A stretch of 64,000 nucleotides of DNA from Gigaspora margarita (GCA_009809945.1 WTPW01000196.1:1-64000); one strand, 5' to 3'; positions 48,991 through 61,975 are shown, counted from the first letter of the stretch. Translations and numbers: made by a program. Notes: generated by a model from the letters alone, not told the origin.

Positions 48991-49575
48991 TATCTCTCAC
49001 TTGCAAGTATTAGCAGTATCACTTATAGCTACAGTAAATATTGTAGTCTGTTTTTTGGTTCATAGCTGCATGGTAGCACAAGAACTATCAGTAGCAATTT
49101 TTGAGCACCATGTTTGCAGGAGCAGTGCAACAACCTTTATTAGTAACAGCTAGGCTCCACAACTGCAGTAGTAGTGCAAGGACCTTATTAATAAATAGCA
49201 GCTATAGTAAAAGTGCAAGGACCTTAATAGTGAGCAGTTAGACTCTGCAGCTGCAGTAGCAGTACAAGAACCCTATTAGTAGTAAGTTGAGCTCCACAAC
49301 TGTAGCAGCAGTACAAGGATCTTATTAGTGAATATTTAGGATCCATAGCTGCAGTATCAGTGCAAAGACCTTATTAATAGTAAGTTTGAATCTGCAGCTA
49401 CAGTGGCAATGCAAGGACCTTCTTAGTGAACATTTAGGCTCCAACAGCTGCAGTAGTAGTGCAAGGACCTTATAGATGAATAGTTAGGCTATGGCTGCAG
49501 TGGCAGTGCAAGAATCTTATTAGTGAACAGCTGCAGTGGCAGTGCAAGGACCTTATTAGTGGACAGTTAGGCAAA
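48991..49575. repeat. Minisatellite A, GCTGCAGTAGCAGTGCAAGGACC
   Basis: Eight or more degenerate units of roughly 50-60 bp. Each has AGCTGCAGTAGCAGTGCAAG then GACCTTATTAGTGAACAGTT and AGGCTCCA. Unit length varies and some units are truncated. A related array is at 61990-62700. Confidence 0.85.
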
Positions 49576-50400
49576 TACCTGAAACAAATACTGCAAGATG
49601 ATACTCTGATTCTCTTTTTAGCTATGTATAGTACATATGTTACATGGGTTGAAATCAAAAATATCACTCAAATATTATAAAATAATCAGTATAGACAAAT
49701 GCAGGCTGATATGTTATTGGATATAAGCTGATTGATAGGGTATAAAAAAAGGCAATATGCTAAAGATTTTAGTGAGTTATGTTACATATCGGCCTGGTAC
49801 ATAAAAACAATATCCAAATATTGGTAAGAAGATTTATATAAGATAATAGACAAATATTTTTAAGATATATTAAAGATAAACTAACAACTAGATATATCAT
49901 AAGCCAATATTATGTCAGCTATTTAATAAAAAATTTTTATCTACTTGCATGATTCAATGCCGATATTTTAAATATTTTTCTGAACATTAATTTTTTATTA
50001 AAATATCACCTTAATATTTGTCAGATGATATAAAATTGTTATTAAAAGCAATTTTGACTGATAGCTTAAAGATAATTAGCAATTATGAGAAGATATTATA
50101 TTGGCTATTTAATTAAAATTTTATCATGTTTTATATGATATTATACTGATATTGTAAACTATGAGATTGCATACTTGATTTTCTAAGATGATTTTAGGGC
50201 AATATATTAATTTTATTAAGAGATATTTGATCGATATAATACATATATAAATGATATTTAATCTGATTTTTAATATATTGACTAATTTTATAATAATCTG
50301 GTACTTGTAATTAAAAAGATATATTACTGATAATATAAGTCACTTTTATATATAAGTAATATATTAGCCTACTAATAACAAAAATTTTCAATGATATATA
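49576..50400. other. AT-rich DNA with GATAT-rich words
   Basis: No gene. Recurring GGCTGATAT/GCCGATAT words suggest a diverged continuation of the neighbouring minisatellite. Confidence 0.4.
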
Positions 50401-50970
50401 ACTGATAAAATAAGTTGGTTTTTATATGAGTAATGTATTAGTCTACTGATAATATAATTTTTTTAGACGATATGGGGTCTTTGCCTTGAAAATGACCTTA
50501 CGGGACTATGTAGATCTTATAAATAAAAATTAAAATTTTTAGCCACCTAGTAATCCAATTCAAATAAACTTTTTTTTATTTTGTAGAGCTTAGTGAGTTT
50601 TACAAAATAAAAAAAAAGTTTATTTGAATTGGATTACTGGATGGCTAGAAATTTTAATTTTTATTCATAAAATCTATATAGTCCCGTAAGGTTATTTCAA
50701 GGCAAAGACTCTATATGTTACTGTTTTAAAAGACAATATAAGTTGGTTTTTATATGAGTAATATATTGGCCTACTGATAATATAATTTTTTTAGATAATA
50801 TATTACTGTTTTAAAAAGACAATATAAGTTGGTTTTTATATGAGTAATGTATTGGTCTACTGATAATATAATTTTTTTAGATGATATATTACTGTTTTAA
50901 AAAGACAATATAAGTTGGTTTTTATATGAGTAATGTATCAGCCTACTGATAATATAATTTTTTTAGATAA
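50401..50970. repeat. Tandem repeat of about 88 bp, at least four units
   Basis: Units with AATATAAGTTGGTTTTTATA, TATGAGTAATGTATTGGTCT and TACTGATAATATAATTTTTT start near 50408, 50732, 50820 and 50907. The first and last units are each interrupted by a different MITE at the same internal word GATAATAT. Confidence 0.8.
50473..50712. mobile_element. 240-bp foldback MITE inside the tandem repeat
   Basis: GGGGTCTTTGCCTTGAAAAT at the left is mirrored at the right (inverted AGAGTCTTTGCCTTGAAATA), and the pairing continues inward through CCAATTCAAATAAACTTTTT. It sits after GATAT of the repeat unit, probably with a TATAT or TA duplication. Confidence 0.7.
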
Positions 50971-50974
50971 TATG

Positions 50975-51315
50975 GGGTGCCTCATATTAAAAAGGCCCAT
51001 TTTGACATATAGCTTATTTTGAGATAATTGAGTTTAATCATTTGTTTTGATTTTTGGACTGATCCGGGATTAAGCAAATTTCATGATTTTGATTGGTTAA
51101 AAATTACAGATGACTATCGGGTAATCTCGTGATGTGCTTGTCCTTAGGCAGACTGCTGTAATTTTTCTTTTACATTACCTCCATTTTTTATTATGCAAAT
51201 CGACCTTCATTTATAATTAAAAAATGTCAATCATGTTGAAAATTACATGAATCTAATAAAAACTCATTTTTCAAAAAAATTACGAAATGAGCCTTTTTAA
51301 TATGAGGCACTCTAT
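50975..51315. mobile_element. About 340-bp MITE inside the same tandem repeat
   Basis: GGGGTGCCTCATATTAAAAA at the left is mirrored by TTTTTAATATGAGGCACTC on the right. It is inserted at the same word (GATAATAT) of another unit of the 50401-50970 repeat as the MITE at 50473-50712. Confidence 0.7.
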
Positions 51316-51460
51316 ATATTACTGTTTAAACCTATCATTAGCTGATATTTATGTTATATTTTCTAATTATATATTTATTGAACTTATCATTTATTAAATT
51401 TATTAAAATAAAAATTAAAAATAAAATAAAATAATAATTATATTTAAATTATCTTTTTTC
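51316..51460. other. AT-rich DNA
   Basis: Short A/T-rich spacer with no recognised feature. Confidence 0.4.
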
Positions 51461-53389
51461 CCCCTCTTTGGTGCTTTATTATTACCCTTTTCCACTACCT
51501 TACCCTTTTCACCCTTTTCTTCTTTCTTTTTCTATCTTTTTGCTCACTTTCTATTCTTGCTCTCATATCTTCATCCACAATCTCTTTTTTAACTTCTTCA
51601 ACTTCAATTTTACCATTATCACCTTTATCACCCTTGCTCTCCTCAACACCAGTCTCTTCTGGAGTTGTAATTTCTAGGGTTGGTCTCTACTACCTTTCGA
51701 AGTAGAAGCTTTGATTATTGCTCCTGTTTTTGCTATTGTTGTTCCTGTTGCTTTTGTTACTGCCTTTAATATTAATGCTATTGCTGCTTTTGATATTAAT
51801 GCTGTTGCTGCTTTCGATGTTGATGCTTTTGATGTTGATGCTGTTGCTGTTGTTGATATTGTTGTTGCTTTTGCTATTTGTTTTTTTAATATTGTTTTAG
51901 TGCAGCTGATGATGATATTGATGCTGCTGTAGGACTTGGAAGTAATGATTTACTGCTTCTTGGTGTTTCTGTTAGTTTTATATGACTACCACTTTTTCTA
52001 CTTTTTTTGTTCTCAAACCATCTTTACTCTCATCCTTATTGGTATTAGCCTGACTTCGTTTTCTTCTTGAACCACTATATTGTCCCTCACTCTCAGCATC
52101 CCGAGTGTGACTTCATTTCTTTTTTTATTTTTTTTTGTTTTTTCCTTCTTTTTCGTGGGTCCTCATCTCCACTGGAAAAATTGGCATCAAACCTGGAATT
52201 CAGTATGTCGTATCTTCTATGGGCCTCATTGAATAATGCCCAACTTGGGCAATCTAGTGGCAGTACACATTCAGTATCAACACAATCACCATAGTGCCTT
52301 TTGAATATTTTTTTGTTTTTTTGCTGAAGCCATTTGAAGTACTGATATATTCATTTATAGAACAACCATTTTAACTAGATAATATATATTAGACATATTA
52401 AGAAAATCATTATTGAAATACATTAACTCAAATTATAGGATTAAATTAGCAAATATTACAATATATACATCTTTGAGAATAATATCTTACATGGGCCCAT
52501 GCTACCATTTATCGATACAAACCAACTTCCTCCCTCCCTCCTCCTCCTCATCTGTAACCCATTTCTCAACTTAATGGTATGCATTGCCACCTTTGTTTAT
52601 TATCAGCAACTCCAAATCATCCCATAAATATCGCTTTATTCTTTTATTCCCTAATTTGATCAAAAATATCAAACCTTTATGCCTCCTTTTTCTCTTCTAA
52701 TTATTTTATAAAAAAAACAATAATAAAAAACAATAGTTTAAATATAATTTATACAAAAACAAACTTTATATCATTTTTACCTCATTCATCTTAGTATTTC
52801 TTCCAATTTGGGCACGATTGTAGACCTTTTTCGCACTATCAGAGTTTATTGCCTTAGTGCATCTCTGTGTCTTGTGGTGTTGCTTTAATATTTTTTCAAT
52901 CATGCCTGAGTATTGCTAGTATCCGGGCAACTTCTTGGCAATCACTAGTATTAAATGTTTTCTAATATTATTTCTTTGCATTCTCATTTTTTTGCTGGAT
53001 CCTGTTTTTGGGACAATAATTGGCCTTCTCAATTAACACTGTAATTTTGTTCTACAAAACGAAAAAAAAGATAAAAAAAAAACCAAAACAAAAAGAAAAT
53101 GATTATAATATATTTAACTACTAGAGCTTCTCTCACTGCTACTAATCGTCGAACTTCTGCTACTGGTACTAGACCTTCTACCTCTTCCACTTTCATAATT
53201 ACTAATAGTAGTGCTTGCACTAGTAGTAGTACTTAGGCCCAGTGTTTTGGGCTTTTTTTTCTCTTGGCTTGGACAGCAGCGATTGCAGTTACAACAGCTA
53301 CGGATATCAATTCCGCATCCACTAAAAATATAAAGTTTATAATTAATTGATAATCCACCTATCAACTGGAGAGTGACGAAATGTGGCAT
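51461..53389 (-). pseudogene. Decayed low-complexity coding region, unknown family
   Basis: On the minus strand, several segments have coding-like composition but fall in different frames. They are a Ser/Thr/Arg-rich frame open at 53114-53389 (CGIDIRSCCNCNRCCPSQEK, then SSTSSRSSTISSSERSSSS), a basic segment with SDSAKKVYNRAQIGRNTKMN near 52790-52860, an acidic-to-basic segment with CPSWALFNEAHRRYDILNSR (about 52170-52290), and a Ser/Lys-rich part. A GTTGCTGCTTTTGATATTAA hexamer/trinucleotide tract follows (51715-51880), read as SINIKSSN-like repeats. Frame breaks separate the segments. No domain is recognised. It could be a dead host gene or an unidentified element's gene. Confidence 0.4.
51715..51880. 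repeat. GTTGCTGCTTTTGAT-type simple repeat
   Basis: Imperfect repeats of GCTGTTGCTGCTTTTGATAT and variants based on GTT/GCT/GAT triplets. This creates long open frames on the plus strand that have only Val/Ala/Asp or Leu composition and are not genes. Confidence 0.75.
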
Positions 53390-54242
53390 GCTTCTATCTA
53401 AAATTTTTTTTTATGAAGTTAACGATACCATATTTTCCTGAAAATAAGTTACCTTTTTTTGGGCAAAAAGCTACCCAAAAAATCAGGGTAGCTTATTTTA
53501 AGGTAAAATCGATTTTTAGCCAATTGACGAAAGTTGCTACATAGTAAAGTCCAAATATTACTATATAAATCGATTAACATCGCTTAAGTAAACTTATTTG
53601 GAAGGTTAAAATACACTTATTCTAAAATTTTTATCAATATTGGAGACTTTTTATTATTTGACTTTTAGTTTTTATGTTTGTCGAATATATTTTTTTAAAA
53701 AATTTTAATTTTTTCGCCAAACGTAAAATAATAAAAAGTTCTCCAATCTTGATAAAAATTTTAGAGTATGTTCATTTTGATCTTTTAAATAAGTTTACTT
53801 AAGTGATTTTAGTCGATTTATATAGAAAAATTTGGACATTACTATGTAGCGACTATTGTCGATCATGGGTAGCTTATTTTCAGGTTAAAGACGTTTTGGA
53901 GTTTTTTGACCAAAAGAGGAGGGTAGCTTATTTTCGAAGGTAGCTTATTTTGGGAAAATACGGTACATGTCCACTAATTGAAAGTTGTAAAGCTCATCGA
54001 GATGCATCTAATGGTGGTTAGATCATCCAAATCGGCCCAGTAAATGGCGAGATTTTGTCAAAAAATGATTGGCTGACTACATAAAATCCAATGATGCAGA
54101 TTACATATAAAAATCACTATAGGCAAAATGTGGCGTGCTTCTATCTAAAATTTTTTTCTTACTAAGTTAACGATACATATCCACTAATTGAAAGTTGTAG
54201 AGCTTATCGAGACGCATCTAAGGGTGGTTAGATTATCCAAAT
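53378..54242. repeat. Tandem half-copies related to the 44160 element
   Basis: Two direct units, each with GTGGCATGCTTCTATCTAAA, AAGTTAACGATACATGTCCA and GGTGGTTAGATCATCCAAAT (about 53378-54110 and 54125-54242), match the inner arm of 44160-45167. The first is interrupted by 53429-53963. The second ends abruptly at 54242, where duplication copy B begins. Confidence 0.65.
53429..53963. mobile_element. 535-bp foldback element with 3-bp TAC duplication
   Basis: CATATTTTCCTGAAAATAAG at the left and, inverted, CCGTATTTTCCCAAAATAAG at the right. The arms pair through most of the element (TTTGGAAGGTTAAAATACAC against its mirror), centre near 53690. TAC (53426-53428 and 53964-53966) flanks it. The empty site AACGATACATGTC is preserved in the 44160-45167 relative, confirming the insertion. 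Confidence 0.78.
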
Positions 54243-54830
54243 AAGAACCAAATATTGTACAACAGACTTAAATATAGTTAAAAAACCTCATTATAGCCAT
54301 AAATCACTTATAATCACTATCACCAAAAAATTTTGATTTTTTGTCAATTTTATTAATATAAACCCTTGTTATAATCACTAATTTTGACTAAATATGATTA
54401 TGAAATCTTATTGGGCAATATTCATATTCATGTTTATTTAAATTTTCTATTAAAAATTCTTAAAGGTTTGACAAAAATAAATTTTGATGTCTGATTTGGA
54501 TGAAACCACCGCCAAAAAGTTCGTCTCGTTGAGACAATTCTAATGAGCCCAAGATCGTCAAAATCCAATAACAAGCTCCCGAGATCGCTAAGGATTTGTG
54601 TCATTTCACATGCTTATAAATTGATTAAACATCTGAATGAAAAATCCTTAATGATCTTAGAATTTTGTAATTAGATTTGGACGATTTTAGAATCTTTAGA
54701 ACTGCCTCAATGAGTCAAACAGTCTGGTAGTCATTTTATCCAAATTGGGCCACTTGATCAAAAGTTATTCACCAACAAACATTTTAAAATGTTTAATGGT
54801 ATTTCCAATATGTGCAAATATTCTTAATTT

Positions 54831-54966
54831 TCGGGGATGATGCTGAAATCGGATGATCCTAAAATTTTAATCTATTTTGATATGAAATTTTAAAATTTTT
54901 TTGTGGATTTTAGAAGGCTTATTAGTTTCAAATCGAGACCCCAAATTTTAGCATCATCCCCGACAA
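54831..54966. mobile_element. MITE, GTCGGGGATGATGCTGAAAT family, copy 3
   Basis: TCGGGGATGATGCTGAAATC at the left, TTAGCATCATCCCCGACA at the right. Orthologous in position to 36667-36815. Confidence 0.65.
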
Positions 54967-55662
54967 TATATAATGATAATAATAATAATAATAATAAAAT
55001 AATCCCTTTGCAAAGTCCAAACGCCATCGACTCAATGTTTTTCTTATTGATAATTTAGATTTATATGCGGATATGATGAATTTCCATAATATGGATGGAA
55101 GAACTCATACGTAGCTATCATTTAGATAATGGCTGGAGTTATTCTGGGTCGATGCAAAATGGCCACGAGCTCTTGGTCATGGTTGAGATATGCTATAATA
55201 TATTGTATTATTATGGAGGTTTTTATCAAATATATTGAAATGATAGTTCTTTACCTTTGTGCCGGTAATCGAACATGTTATATTAAGTTGGTCATTATTA
55301 TTTGTTCTTGTTAAATAAAGAACAAATGTATTAGAAATATACTTTAAGATCAAAGGACAAAAAATTTTTAATATCAATAAATCTGATTATGAAGGTGTTC
55401 AAGAAGTGCAGTCGAATACAATAATGCGATCAACAAAGTTTAAAGATTGTTGTAGTCTATTTTTTTTTTGATTAACAAGATATCTATAGAACTCGTTAGA
55501 TTTAGTAACCAACTTTTTGCGTTGCAAAATTTGGCGCCCGTACCGTATTACACTAATATGGTTTAGATGGAAATTCAAATTAAATCGTAAGAAAACACTG
55601 TTAGGGTAAAATAGCAAGAACAAGCAAATATGTACAAAAAAAATTTTTATTATCTAAACCAT

Positions 55663-56766
<1,104 letters not shown>

Positions 56767-56938
56767 TTTGTTTAAATGAAAGAGATTATCAAAACCCTTT
56801 TTTCTAAATTAGGGGTGATTTACGTACGTACGTGTAAACAAATGACGTCATTTCATGATTTCACGTGATATGATCATCACAAAGTTTGTATAATTGTACG
56901 ATTTATCAATACGATTATAATTATTTATGATGTTTTGA

Positions 56939-57640
56939 AAATTAAATAGGTGTAACAGGTTGTAAAATTGGCTTTTTTTTCTTTAACTCTGAATCCCCTA
57001 TATTCAAAAAAAAAAGTTTGCTACAAGTTGTAAAGCGATTTATATAATAAAAAGTATCACAAAATGAACTTAATACGTTCTACCAAAAATTGTTGGAAAT
57101 TAGGAAAATTTAGGTAATTCTATTAAATTACCTTGAGTTACAAAGAAAAATGTCAAGAAGATAAATTTTGTTTATATACACATATCAATATGGCCCTAAT
57201 CCTAGAGTTAATTCAAATTATAACATTAAGAGTCTGCTTGGCTTCAGACATTCTCTTAATTCCAACCCAGACAGCCAAAGAAGTTCGAATACAGGAATAT
57301 GTGATAAAAAAGAAGCAAATAAATACACGAACAATACGTATCATTATAGTTCAATAAATTTGGTAGCGTAATTTTTTTACATCATATGCCCTAACTACCC
57401 TACGATTATCCTGACAGAACTCGGATACTTTATTTTTTAAAGAATATAAAGACATCTTTAATTATTTAATACAAAATATTATCATAGAAATTAAACACGT
57501 AACTTGGTATAAATGTAAATAATAGAAAAATAGAATTCACCTAACGAATAAAAATTTTATATAATTGCATCAAATGAATCATATCAAGGTTAAAAAAAGC
57601 ATAACATAATTTTTTTTCAAGGATTCAATGGAGTGTGTTC
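56939..57640. other. Intergenic DNA, no supported gene
   Basis: Overlapping short plus-strand frames at 57133-57371 have mixed composition without a recognised domain. ACGTACGTACGTG lies at 56822-56834, just before the duplication edge. Nothing else recognised. Confidence 0.4.
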
Positions 57641-57648
57641 ATCGTTAC

Positions 57649-59787
57649 TAGGGATGGGCACGGTCCGGTCATGACCGGTCATGACCGGTCAATGACAGTG
57701 ACCGATATTAGCCGGTCAGAGCGGTTTGACCGACCGGTCAAGATTATGACCGATGCCAAATTCTTAATATTATGGCTAATAAATGAATAATTATTGCTTA
57801 AAATTGATATCGGTGTATCTGATAAATAGAAAAATCAACCCGCCTCTCAAAAATTTTTCAGATCATAGTGACTTTGCATGATTAATGATATGTTTCATTT
57901 TTAAATCAAACTTTTTTATGATATAAATGAACAATAATGATAAATATAACAATAATGAGTATATATAAATTAATGTATATTACATGATCTGAAAATTTTT
58001 TAGGCGGTGTTTAAACCCGGTTGAGAAATACCTTGTTCATAATTCCGGCCAAATTTGTAGATCATTTGGCCAGAATTATAACAAAACAATTTTAATTCCG
58101 GTCAAATGATCTGCAATTTTTACAGCGATGGGTTAACAGAAAACTGGGGCACCGAAAAAAATTTCACGGCCAATCAAATTTCAAGATCAGGTGTAACGTA
58201 GCACGATCAGAAAAATTCAAAACAAACGTTCGCTTTGTCAAAAATCACCTATAATTCAAAATCTAGTCTATGAAAGGACCTTCTGCGCATTNGTTAAACA
58301 AACAAAACAAAATTTATTTCGAAGTAGGATTGAAATTTTTTAGGTGGCGATTCTACCCTTGTGGTAACAGAATATTACAAATAAGGGGACGTCTAAAGCG
58401 GAGGCAGCGAAGGCAAATCATATTTAATAATTTTTCAATTAACTTTAGGTTAGGGTCGTCCTATATTAGGGTTAGATTAGGTCTTAGGTGGATATATATA
58501 AGCAAAAATTGTCTTTCCGACATATTTGCCGTTTGTATTTTTCAGGTTTTTTGCATTTATTTCTTGTTTTGCTTCTCCCGGTTGATCACATGATTTGTCT
58601 CCGATTTAGACGTGAAACAAATTGTTAATAATTCTGGTCAAATTTGCAGATCATTTGGGCAGATCTAGAACAAAACAACTTTAAATGTGGTCAAATGATC
58701 TGCAAATTTGACCAGAAATATGAACGACGGTTTTATCGATCATGTGATGCAAATCGCAGTGTTTTGTTTCTCTTTCGGCAGTCTGTGCAGTGTACCATCC
58801 CTACTTGTCACTTATTTAGATATTTGATTGGATAATTGGGTAAATAATTTATCGGCTATAACCGGTCATTAACCGTATGAATGACCGCGGTCAACCGGTC
58901 ATAAGCGGTTNCAATTTTAATTCCGGTCAAATGATCTGCAATTTTTACAGCGATGGGTTAACAGAAAACTGGGGCACCGAAAAAAATTTCACGGCCAATC
59001 AAATTTCAAGATCAGGTGTAACGTAGCACGATCAGAAAAATTCAAAACAAACGTTCGCTTTGTCAAAAATCGCCTATAATTCAAAATCTAGTCTATGAAA
59101 GGACCTTCTGCGCATTAGTTAAACAAACAAAACAAAATTTATTTCGAAGTAGGATTGAAATTTTTTTAGGTGGCGATTCTACCCTTGTGGTAACAGAATA
59201 TTACAAATAAGGGGACGTCTAAAGCGGAGGCAGCGAAGGCAAATCATTTTTAATAATTTTTCAATTAACTTTAGGTTAGGGTCGTCCTATATTAGGGTTA
59301 GATTAGGTCTTAGGTAGATATACATAAGCAAAATTGCCTTTCTGACATATTTGCCGTTTGTATTTTTTGGGTTTTTTGCATTTATTTCTTGTTTTGCTTC
59401 TCCTGATTGATCACATGATTTGTCTCCGCTTTAGACGTGAAACAAATTGTTAATAATTCTGGTCAAATTTGCAGATCATTTGGGCAGATCTAGAACAAAA
59501 CAACTTTAAATGTGGTCAAATNATCTGCAAATTTGACCAGAAATATGAACGACGGTTTTATTGATCATGTGATGCAAATCGCAGTGTTTTGTTTCTCTTT
59601 CGGCAGTCTGTGCAGTGTACCATCCCTATTTGTCACTTATTTAGATATTTGATTGGATAATTGGGTAAATAATTTATCGGCTATAACCGGTCATTAACCG
59701 TATGAATGACCGCGGTCAACCGGTCATAAGCGGTTGACCGATCATGACCGACCGATGACTGACCGTGACCGACCGTGCCCATCCCTA
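57649..59787. mobile_element. Non-autonomous hAT element, perfect 8-bp TSD
   Basis: Tips TAGGGATGGGCACGGTCCGG and, inverted, TAGGGATGGGCACGGTCGGT are flanked by ATCGTTAC (57641-57648 and 59788-59795), perfect over 8 bp. Both tips hold arrays of GACCGGTCA/TGACCGAC words (57665-57755 and 58855-58910, 59685-59780). No transposase frame; the frames inside are incidental. The interior carries an 825-bp tandem duplication. Confidence 0.9.
58094..59735. repeat. 825-bp tandem duplication inside the hAT
   Basis: Two near-identical units, starting at AATTCCGGTCAAATGATCTG at 58094 and 58919 and ending in CCGGTCATAAGCGGTT. A single N sits exactly at the junction (58911). Inside each unit, AATTCTGGTCAAATTTGCAG and its mirror form a further inverted repeat. 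Confidence 0.85.
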
Positions 59788-59871
59788 ATCGTTACTCCTA
59801 CTCTTACAGTAAAGGTCATAAATACCCTTGACGATATGGAATATTGAGACGATGGCAAGAACAAGAGAAAT

Positions 59872-60794
59872 TCAATGGATAATTGGGTCTTGTTGCTCGA
59901 CAAAAATACCAATCAAAGTCCAAGCAATAACAACAGAACCAGCAATATCACTATTGCCACCTTCAATGTATGCGACTGATAAACCTTTAAGTATAAATAG
60001 AGCGATTACAACAACGATTTTGACAAGAAGGATTGGGTTCTCATCAGTCTTTTCAGGAGTGATAACGGCAAAAATGCTAAGAGTTAAAACCACAGCAATC
60101 CATGCGTGGTACAAAGTAAAGGGTGCATGAATAAAAAGTCTGTCAGCCCAATTATGAGCAGCAAATTGAGTTTTGAGGAGTGAGTAATAAACGTATGAAA
60201 TCTGGCCGGAGATAAAAAGAACGACAATAGCTGCAAAAATTAGATAATCATTTTCCTAAAAAAAAAAAAATTGAATGATGAGCTTTAATGCAAATGGCGC
60301 AGCTAATGAACGCAGTAAAATAAAACAAACGAACCCATAAAGTTAACCACAAAGTATTAAGTAGCGCGATGCAGACAAAATGCCAGTGGACAACATCAAC
60401 AACAACTTCATTTGCAGAATCCCAGAATTGATAAATAACTAAAGGAGAGAAAACAGATATAGTATTTGAGCACCAATTGAAAAAGTTAAAATAATTAAAT
60501 AAATTAGCAAGTCATTTTGCCATTTACCAAAACCTCCTAATAATAAGTGAATAAGACCCCAAACACCAAAAACAAAAGGAGCTGGAGTGATATAAGTTTC
60601 ATGGGAATTATGATAAGGAGATCCACCCTATAAAATTTTGGAAAATACACGGAAATTATTTATCTGATATGTTTTTATTCATCAAATAATAATAAACATA
60701 CCTCGTCACCTTCGAGACCACTATAAATGTTTGCACTCAAAAGAAAGACATAAGCTAATGCATTTGAAATTTTTATGATTAATGGGTGAGCCAT
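59872..60794 (-). CDS. Multi-pass membrane protein, TspO/MBR-like
   Basis: Four exons on the minus strand (60794-60702, 60627-60528, 60438-60335, 60255-59872) with GT...AG introns of 74, 89 and 79 bp encode 226 residues. Phases agree at each junction and the last exon ends in TGA. About seven hydrophobic segments are visible: near 6-24, 47-68, 83-99, 102-125, 143-165, 174-197 and 203-218. The second, TPAPFVFGVWGLIHLLLGGF, resembles the Pro-Phe...Trp-Gly-Leu-Ile helix of tryptophan-rich sensory protein (TspO/MBR)-related proteins of fungi and protists, whose substrate is mostly unknown. Further Trp (70, 83, 95, 99, 135, 151, 211) fit a Trp-rich membrane protein. The C-terminus QQDPIIH is short and cytosolic or lumenal. 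The start is the first ATG, with no in-frame alternative supported. The family assignment is by motif only. Confidence 0.8.
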
Positions 60795-61975
60795 AATGAA
60801 GTTTATTTACAAAGATATGCAAGTAGTGGAGAACGAAAAAAATTTTGTAGTGTGAATTTTATATGCAGTATTTCAGTATTGAATACGTAATTGTGACGTA
60901 TTGATGAAATGATTTAGATCATGTGATCAAAACAAGGCAGCCACACGGACGTTAAATCAAATTCCACAATAAGGAAAATGATTGAAGGTGAGAATCACAT
61001 GCAAATAACGTAGCAGCATATGTCAATAATGCACAACGATAAAAACGTCAGACAATGGAGGAATTAAAATACGCATAAAAATACAAAATTGACAATGCGA
61101 AACTCCTCGGTAGTGAACCCGAAAACAAGAAATTTCTTGACCCTCCCGACCCACCCAGAAGCTGACCATCACGTGGTCCTGTTATTTCTCTGCTCACGTT
61201 TCTCTGCATACATTCTCTGCACATATGGCTTTGCTACAGTCGGTTCGTCTTTGGTGAAGCGGGAAATCACCGACTTATCAATGTCATTGTCGTTTCGAGC
61301 AATCTCGATCAATCATTCATTCCTATATCACTTACCGTAACGAATTTTACAGGAAGGTCATCAAACTTCCGGGTCGGATGCGTCGGATCTAGGTCGGCGT
61401 TTAGCCCGAGTTGTTAGCAGGTTCTATAGCAAATTTATCAGCTGGGCATTTTTTACTTAATGAATGGATATGATTTATTAGTAAAATTTTTTATGATCAT
61501 GGGGCAAAATCGATCAATTCCGATCCAGTCGACCATGATTCCGATGCGCTCCGACGTACACGGAATTTTTGGGACTCCCCTGTATGAGTTATCATATAAC
61601 TGTGCCAACACACATAAATAAAAAATTACCTCCGGCCTAAATGAATAATTTCCGGCCTTGCCCAAACAAGTATAAAATGTGTAAGACAATACTTTTCGAT
61701 GGTCAAAAACAACGAATGCCGTGTACGACAATGCACATTTCTTCATAAACATAAATATATAAAAAATGGATTATTTTTATAAGTAACACCTCATATGTTC
61801 TGCATCATTCATGGATTATGTCGATTATTAATCGACTTTAATCATTTTTAATTTTCACTGATTTAAGAACTTAGGTCGACTTTATTTATGTAAATAATAA
61901 ACTTATTACAATTTCCCTAGAAACCTTAGTTAATATAACTAGGCGCTTGAGTTGCTTAAAGGGAGTTAGAGATGA
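60795..61975. promoter_or_regulatory. Upstream region of the membrane-protein gene, GC-richer
   Basis: About 61080-61420 is noticeably less AT-rich than the window (for example GGGTCGGATGCGTCGGATCT) and lies 0.3-0.6 kb upstream of the ATG at 60794. It may be promoter or 5' exon sequence of a divergent transcript. Frames at 61089-61340 (plus) and 61453-61752 (minus) lack recognisable domains. No TATA box or binding site can be assigned with confidence. Confidence 0.3.

Noticed and set aside
49429-49575. CRISPR-like array in minisatellite A
   Set aside because: Units are degenerate without unique spacers and the context is eukaryotic; it is a minisatellite.
51711-51932. Long plus-strand frames of Val/Ala/Asp or Leu repeats, like a membrane or silk-like protein
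   Set aside because: They arise from a GTTGCTGCTTTTGAT simple repeat read in several frames; neither flank continues a coding pattern.
57133-57371. Two overlapping plus-strand frames
   Set aside because: No recognisable domain, and neither continues across plausible splice sites with coding-like sequence.
58435-58490. TTAGGG-like words, possible telomeric tract
   Set aside because: Only one or two isolated words within a hAT interior; no tandem array.
58270-58593. 107-residue basic frame
   Set aside because: Inside the hAT tandem unit; the second unit does not clearly preserve it and no domain is visible.
61089-61340. 83-residue plus-strand frame upstream of the membrane-protein gene
   Set aside because: Composition is acceptable but no domain, start context or splicing partner is visible; kept only as part of the upstream region.
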